Of a stretch of DNA of 64,000 bases, positions 58,001 to 64,000 are shown piece by piece; position 1 is the stretch's first letter; the number at the start of each line of letters is the position of its first letter. The stretch is taken from the NCBI RefSeq assembly GCF_020379485.1, contig NW_026015129.1:1-64000 (forward strand). Direction: 5' to 3'. Position numbers and translations under genes: made by a program. Source of the stretch: Brassica napus. Lineage: Eukaryota > Streptophyta > Magnoliopsida > Brassicales > Brassicaceae. The notes beneath the pieces were generated by a model. It had not been told where the DNA came from. It ran no database searches and worked only from the letters and a program-made list of their open reading frames with translations.

Positions 58001-60377
58001 TGATTCATCCTGGTTTGATTGGAACGACGAAGAAGCTGTCCTATTCCCAAACTGGGAAACTGGAATCACCTGATTAGAAAGTGGGATAACTTCTTCATCC
58101 CAACTCCTATGAGATTTATTCAACTTCCTGGTGATTCTCCAACACTTTATGTATCCAAATCAAGCTTCTTACAAAGTGATTCATCCTGGTTTGATTGGAA
58201 CGACGAAGAAGCTGTCCTATTCCCAAACTGGGAAACTGGAATCACCTGATTAGAAAGTGGGATAACTTCTTCATCCCAACTCCTATGAGATTTATTCAAC
58301 TTCCTGGTGATTCTCCAACACTTTATGTATCCAAATCAAGCTTCTTACAAAGTGATTCATCCTGGTTTGATTGGAACGACGAAGAAGCTGTCCTATTCCC
58401 AAACTGGGAAACTGGAATCACCTGATTAGAAAGTGGGATAACTTCTTCATCCCAACTCCTATGAGATTTATTCAACTTCCTGGTGTTTCTCCACCATTTT
58501 ATGTATCCAAATCAAGCTTCTTACAAAGTGATTCATCCTGGTTTGATTGGAACGACGAAGAAGCTGTCCTATTCCCAAACTGGGAAACTGGAATCACCTG
58601 ATTAGAAAGTGGGATAACTTCTTCATCCCAACTCCTATGAGATTTATTCAACTTCCTGGTGATTCTCCACCATTTTATGTATCCAAATCAAGCTTCTTAC
58701 AAAGTGATTCATCCTGGTTTGATTGGAACGACGAAGAAGCTGTCCTATTCCCAAACTGGGAAACTGGAATCACCTGATTAGAAATCGGGATAACTTCTTC
58801 ATCCCAACTCCTATGAGATTTATTCAACTTCCTGGTGATTCTCCAACACTTTATGTATCCAAATCAAGCTTCTTACAAAGTGATTCATCCTGGTTTGATT
58901 GGAACGACGAAGAAGCTGTCCTATTCCCAAACTGGGAAACTGGAATCACCTGATTAGAAATGGGATAACTTCTTCATCCCAACTCCTATGAGATTTATTC
59001 AACTTCCTGGTGATTCTCCAACACTTTATGTATCCAAATCAAGCTTCTTACAAAGTGATTCATCCTGGTTTGATTGGAACGACGAAGAAGCTGTCCTATT
59101 CCCAAACTGGGAAACTGGAATCACCTGATTAGAAAGTGGGATAACTTCTTCATCCCAACTCCTATGAGATTTATTCAACTTCCTGGTGATTCTCCACCAT
59201 TTTATGTATCCAAATCAAGCTTCTTACAAAGTGATTCATCCTGGTTTGATTGGAACGACGAAGAAGCTGTCCTATTCCCAAACTGGGAAACTGGAATCAC
59301 CTGATTAGAAAGTGGGATAACTTCTTCATCCCAACTCCTATGAGATTTATTCAACTTCCTGGTGATTCTCCAACACTTTATGTATCCAAATCAAGCTTCT
59401 TACAAAGTGATTCATCCTGGTTTGATTGGAACGACGAAGAAGCTGTCCTATTCCCAAACTGGGAAACTGGAATCACCTGATTAGAAAGTGGGATAACTTC
59501 TTCATCCCAACTCCTATGAGATTTATTCAACTTCCTGGTGATTCTCCAACACTTTATGTATCCAAATCAAGCTTCTTACAAAGTGATTCATCCTGGCTTG
59601 ATTGGAACGACGAAGAAGCTGTCCTATTCCCAAACTGGGAAACTGGAATCACCTGATTAGAAAGTGGGATAACTTCTTCATCCCAACTCCTATGAGATTT
59701 ATTCAACTTCCTAATGTTTCTCCACCATTTTATGTATCCAAATCAAGCTTCTGACAAAGTGATTCATCCTGGTTTGATTGGAACGACGAAGAAGCTGTCC
59801 TATTCCCAAACTGGGAAACTGGAATCACCTGATTAGAAAGTGGGATAACTTCTTCACCCCAACTCCTATGAGATTTATTCAACTTCCTGGTGATTCTCCA
59901 CCATTTTATGTATCCAAATCAAGCTTCTTACAAAGTGATTCATCCTGGTTTGATGGGAACGACGAAGAAGCTGTCCTATTCCCAAACTGGGAAACTGGAA
60001 TCACCTGATTAGAAAGCGGGATAACTTCTTCATCCCAACTCCTATGAGATTTATTCAACTTCCTGGTGATTATCCAACACTTTATGTATCCAAATCAAGC
60101 TTCTTACAAAGTGATTCATCCTGGTTTGATTGGAACGACGAAGAAGCTGTCCTATTCCCAAACTGGGAAACTGGAATCACCTGATTAGAAAGTGGGATAA
60201 CTTCTTCATCCCAACTCCTATGAGATTTATTCAACTTCCTGGTGATTCTCCAACACTTTATGTATCCAAATCAAGCTTCTTACAAAGTGATTCATCCTGG
60301 TTTGATTGGAACGACGAAGAAGCTGTCCTATTCCCAAACTGGGAAACTGGAATCACCTGATTAGAAAGTGGGATAAC
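52061..60377 (+). repeat. CentBr-like satellite array 4 (~47 monomers)
   Basis: Same unit and orientation. The left half is homogeneous with mixed T and P types and only short stretches of four-monomer order (52330 to 53034). A CCACCACCATTT insertion variant is at about 53915. From about 58370 rightward the monomers become divergent: GGTGTTTCTCC, AAATCGGG, AAATGGG, CTAATGTTTCTCC, CTTCTGACAAAG, CTTCACCCC, GATGGGAACG, AGCGGG, GATTATCC. Several of these are shared with array 2. It ends at GATAAC against an LTR. Confidence 0.93.
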
Positions 60378-60748
60378 TATGACATTTAGGAATGTAAAAG
60401 ATTATCTGAGTTTAGAAAGGATTAAAGAAGGAGAATAAGAGATTAAGAGACAACTTAGAGACTAATGGAGAATCATAGTGAAATAAGTAAGGAGAAGGAT
60501 TGTTTAGAACTGTCTAATCTTTCATTAAGGACATGAGTTACAATATATAGTGTGAGCATACAAGGGTTTTCGAAATCAAGAGAAGACTAAAGCATGTGAG
60601 GTCAATCAGGAGAGGATAAGCTCATTTGGACTAGCCAATTAGCTTCTCCACATGCGCGGAGCATCTAGCATCTTGGACCGAGATGCTCTTGCCTTTCCAG
60701 CTGTTCCAGCCTGTCAAGGCGCGCTCTACCTTATCCCTAAACGGTCTG
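60378..60748 (-). repeat. Minus-strand copia LTR fragment related to family A
   Basis: The minus-strand reading ends ...CCTAAATGTCATA at 60378. Blocks such as AATGGAGAATCAT, AGAACTGTCTAA, TACAATATATA and GGGTTTTCGA match the U5/R part of the family A LTR, with clear divergence. The U3 part is missing because element C is inserted at 60749. Whether it is a solo LTR or part of a full element cannot be told, as the right side is off the window. Confidence 0.78.
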
Positions 60749-61668
60749 TGTTGAACTGAAGAGAAGATGGAGCTTGTACAATAATAGGGCAAGCTCTAGA
60801 AGATGTCCAGAAGAGTTCAATCAAGCTTCAGAAGTTATTAGAAGCTGATGCAAAGAAGAGACAAGATCTAAGAAGTGTCTTGAAGGTGTATACAAGACAT
60901 TGGAAGAGTTTGGGAGATTATGGTTGATGGTGCAAAGATAGGGATCGGCCTGTACGGACGGACGTACGGATGGTACGGACCGTACGGACATGATCAACCC
61001 AAAACTTATCAGGTAGACCATTTGAGCACATTTGAGGAATGTGCAATCTTAGGGCACAAGGTGTACGGTCATGACATCCGTACAGCCAAGTCTGATCATG
61101 TCTTGGGAGACAAGGCAAGGAGAAGGGCGTGTGAGACTATCCAAGGGAGAAAGATCCATTTGGCATATTCAAAGATGCCTTAGGAAGCAACCAGGAAGGT
61201 GCCTTTCTCTCCAGCTCACACAGACCAATCACAGCCAAGTATTCAGTCCACAAGACAGCTCATGACAGCCTGTAAAGGCCAGACTCGCCAAAGACTCCCA
61301 TTGGCCAAGCATGTGATGATTCTGGTCCATAGAATTCAAATGGGCGCTCCCCTTTATGCTGACTTCACATGCTTAGGTTATCTGATGAATTCAGCCTCCA
61401 TTTATGTATTTAAGCTTCTTGTAAACAATTGGAAACATTAAGTGAGTAAGGGGGTTTCCCTTCTCCTTCTCTAATCTTCAGTCTCTTATTCTCTCAGTTT
61501 CTCTCTAGTCTCTTAAGTCTCTCAATCTCTGTTCTTAAGTCTCACATACTCATAAACACTCTCACTAATCCTTTCCTATATATCACCTAGAACAAGCTCT
61601 AATCATTCTTCATTGAAGCTTATACACACACACATACTACCAGAGTAGAGATCTCTTTAAAAATCATA
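60749..61668 (+). repeat. 5' LTR, element C
   Basis: 920 bp, similar over most of its length to the 961-bp family B LTR at 19801-20761. GTACGG motifs start at about 60952, 60964, 60973 and 60982, with more at about 61063-61083. The CT-rich U5 side is conserved. Confidence 0.87.
60952..60987 (+). promoter_or_regulatory. GTACGG cluster in LTR of element C
   Basis: Four GTACGG hexamers (reverse complement of CCGTAC) spaced 9-12 bp apart, parallel to the cluster at 16075-16108. A candidate binding array for a GTAC-recognising factor; function inferred. Confidence 0.45.
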
Positions 61669-61686
61669 TGGTATCAGAGCCAGGTT
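61669..61686 (+). other. Primer-binding site, initiator tRNA-Met
   Basis: TGGTATCAGAGCCAGGTT directly after the LTR. Confidence 0.9.
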
Positions 61687-62679
61687 CATCAGAACCTGAG
61701 CTGTAGCTTCCGCACAACACAAGCTCTACCCTCAGCTTCACCTTTCTCCATGAGTTCAGTTTCTCCATGAGAAGAAGACTGAAGGGCGTGTCTCTTATCC
61801 TTTCTCATGTCTATCCTGATGGAGAGACTCATTGGAAGCAGAAGTGTATGGAGAGGACTCACGAACCTCATCCAAGGCGCCTCCTCCAAGAGCTTTCTTC
61901 ACCCGGTTCATCATGAAAGCTGTCAAGATGATGGCGCCTAGAAGACTTGAAGAAAGGAGGAGTCTTTGAGTTGGAGAAACAAGAAGGTGGCCATGAACTG
62001 AAGGAGTAGGAGGTGGGTGACTATCCAGACTCTCAGATTCAACAAAAGCCATGGCCAGTCCCCTTGGAGTTTTAAGGAACCAACCTGGTTCCTTGTGTAA
62101 GCGATTTTAAAACCCTCTTGATAATGAGCTTGTGTTGTTGACTGGTTGTATTGTGTGATGTGCTTGAAAACCTGAGGACTGTTAAAGATTGATAAATTAA
62201 AATGTTTAGAATCTGTCCCAGGATACTTTAAGAGCTTTGTTTGGTGACTAAATGTGATTAATATGCTTAGCTTCGTTTCATAGTGATGCTTAGAGTGATT
62301 AACTGAATCTGCTTGCATACATGGATTGAAACTGAATTTAAAGCTGTTGCATATAGTCTTGTGGCTGTCTTACATTGAAGCATTAGATTCATGTCTAAAA
62401 TGCTGAGTAAAGAAGCTTTTAAAAGTGCCTAAGTAACTTGTCTTGAATCTGTTAGGATCTTGCTTGTTCTTAGAGAGCTAGCTTGCAAAGAATAGAACTT
62501 GATAATGCCTTGTGTCTATCTGTTGCACTGCTTGTGAGATTGGGAATCAAACCTGATGATTAATCAAGGATTGATCCCAATACTCTTGTGTCTTATCCTT
62601 GCTGGAGTTTGAGTGGTGTTTCAGGTTCACAAGAAGTGTTCTCTGCTCACCACCTATCCAAGACAAGAGGAAGACTTGA

Positions 62680-62876
62680 ACCATTGTGTGGAGCAATGGG
62701 AAGATACTTGTGTGTAGAAGCTGGTTTAAGAAGCGCAGACCACAAGGTTGTTGAGCTCCTGGTTCAAGACATACAAGCGGAAGACCAACCATTGTGTGGA
62801 GCAATGGGAAGGTTCTTGTATGTAGAAGCCGGTTTAAGAAGCGCAGGCCACGAGGTTGTTGAGCTCCTGGTTCAAG
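62680..62876 (+). repeat. Imperfect tandem duplication inside element C
   Basis: Two copies of a ~108-bp unit starting ACCATTGTGTGGAGCAATGG at 62680 and 62788; the same duplication is at 21777-21967 in element B. Confidence 0.82.
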
Positions 62877-63450
62877 GCACACAAGAAGAAGAAGGTCACC
62901 ACCTATGCCATGAGGAAGGCCGGTGATCTGAGGGTACTTGAAGCTTAAAGCAAAAGGATGGATCAGTGATTTAAGCGCAGCTGTTAGGGTGATGTGCTCC
63001 TGGTCTTGAAGTTCATTGAGGCTCATTTCAAGCTTGGATCTCCCCTATTCTCGGTCTCAAGCTTGCAGTGCTAGTATTCAAATGAGCAACCTGAAGAGCT
63101 AAAGTTCAAGACCTGTTTCCTCTTTATCATTACAATAGAATGATAAAATGAAGCCTGTTGCCAACATTCTGTGGGAAGTCCACAGCCTGCTCCAAAGAGG
63201 GTAGAGAGGATGTTGTGACAATGGAGAGATGACGTGTTATTCTGTCCATGGTGGTTTAGTCACCATAGCCTACACATCAGATGAGTGTAGAGAGGACAGT
63301 CGACATATAAAGAAGAGCATCACCAGGAAGTAGAGGCAATTTAAACCAAGACCAGTGCAAGCCCATTGCAAGCTGATCATGGAGTGATCCAGCCGAAGTA
63401 GAGGGAAGAAGAAAGCTACTCAATAAGCTTCTGGTGTGAGATGCTTGGAG

Positions 63451-63531
63451 AGTGAGCATTGCAAGAGGGATGGGCACACCAAGGAAAGGTGTTGAATACT
63501 GAATCCAAGCATCAAACCTGCCAAGTTTAAG
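63451..63531 (+). pseudogene. Relic of a copia gag zinc knuckle
   Basis: Translating from 63451 gives a segment that parallels the family A zinc knuckle and following residues (17579-17650): HCK, then GH, then C, then ILNPSIKPAKF against ILHPHLKPAKF. The first cysteine codon is replaced by AGT (Ser) and the codon after the last cysteine is TGA. It is a non-functional remnant, and the only protein trace I can recognise in element C. Confidence 0.7.
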
Positions 63532-64000
63532 TGAACCGTGCCCATGGAGGTTCAAGAGATCAGCTCGGATCTCTTGTTTGTAAGCAAACCTCTTAACCCT
63601 TAATAAGAACTTGTGTCTTTATTTATTGTGCTGTGAGTGGTGTCTAGAGTCCCAGAATCTCATGTTTTGTTTATTGCATTGTCTTGAGTGTTGTCATAGC
63701 TTGAATCATCATGAATGTGTTGTAGAATTGAGTAGAATGTCTCTGCTGCTTGCATCATGATTGATAAGTTCTTTTGCATACATAAGCATATCTCATACTG
63801 TCTAAGTTGCTTGCATCATTGGTTCTGATTGAAACTGTTGTGCATAGCTTTAATATAAATCATGGATTGAACCTGTTGCATTCATATAGCTAATGCTTTA
63901 AGATTGTGCATTCATGTAGTAATGCATTTAAAAATGAGTCTAAATTGCAAATGTACTGATGAAAGCTTGCATTGAATTTAGAGAACTTAATAATCATAAT

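Larger units (their letters stand above)
60749..64000 (+). mobile_element. Non-autonomous LTR element C (family B-like), partial
   Basis: Begins with an LTR (TGTTGAACTG...AAATCATA) and an 18-nt tRNA-iMet PBS, and continues with over 2.3 kb of interior without an intact protein domain; the 3' LTR is beyond the window. The interior matches element B (20762-22225) but extends further. A gag zinc-knuckle relic near 63451 shows descent from a copia element similar to family A. It is inserted in the LTR fragment at 60378-60748. Confidence 0.82.
61687..64000 (+). other. Interior of element C, mostly non-coding
   Basis: No intact retroelement frame on either strand. It contains a tandem duplication (62680-62876), a gag zinc-knuckle relic (63451-63531), and two diverged copies of one segment (about 62045-62135 and 63545-63620, both ending ...AACCCT...ATAA..GA.CTTGTGT), which suggests an old internal duplication. 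A 112-codon frame (62588-62926) runs across the tandem duplication but resembles nothing I know. Confidence 0.65.

Noticed and set aside
2171..60360. Hundreds of near-identical ~76-codon open frames, one per satellite unit, and longer minus-strand ones.
   Set aside because: They begin at TTG, not ATG, end at the same TGA/TAG inside each unit, and overlap head to tail because the satellite unit lacks stops in one frame for a stretch. The unit length (176) is not a multiple of three. They are a by-product of the tandem repeat.
62547..63026. 159-codon minus-strand frame in element C.
   Set aside because: It spans the tandem duplication, resembles no known protein, and its counterpart in element B (21821-22126) is interrupted.

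Overview
The window is plant centromeric DNA. About 37 kb (58 percent) is one tandem satellite with a 176-bp unit carrying a HindIII site (AAGCTT) in nearly every copy. From memory, the reverse complement matches the Brassica centromeric satellite CentBr, so I place the window in the pericentromere or centromere core of a Brassica A/C-genome species or a close relative such as Raphanus. The exact species cannot be read from the window. I see no cellular protein gene, rRNA, tRNA or CRISPR. All convincing coding sequence belongs to LTR retrotransposons.

Layout. 1-531: LTR and primer-binding site of a minus-strand Ty1/copia element leaving the window on the left. 532-612: an 81-bp satellite remnant. 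613-2084: 5' part of a copia element ('family A'; LTR, PBS, broken gag), internally deleted. 2085-15973: satellite array 1 (about 79 monomers). 15974-24770: full-span but decayed family A copia element, with a second LTR element ('family B', 19801-22479) inserted in its gag-pol. 24771-30032: array 2 (about 30 monomers, the most divergent). 30033-36848: a mini LTR element with only 94 bp between its LTRs, whose second LTR is split by an intact minus-strand copia element (31196-36710). 36849-46316: array 3 (about 54 monomers, with a clear 704-bp higher-order repeat). 46317-52060: an intact plus-strand copia element. 52061-60377: array 4 (about 47 monomers). 60378-60748: a minus-strand LTR fragment related to family A. 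60749-64000: LTR and non-coding interior of a family B-like element ('C') running off the right edge.

How it fits together. Five element boundaries lie in the satellite, and complete insertions are flanked by 5-bp target duplications copied from the monomer (CTCCT, GATAA, CCAAA). Two nested insertions have their own duplications (CTTTT, CCTTT). The two elements with intact polyproteins (1394 and 1437 codons) have LTR pairs that look identical by eye, so they are recent and could supply proteins in trans to the non-autonomous elements. The most interesting observations are a covarying stem-loop just upstream of the polypurine tract in three copia families, a four-monomer higher-order repeat, clusters of phased CCGTAC motifs in several LTRs, non-canonical TG...TA LTR ends supported by target duplications, and an apparently identical insertion site for two family A copies. 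Some decayed stretches show homopolymer contractions that could be consensus errors, so frameshift counts there are provisional.
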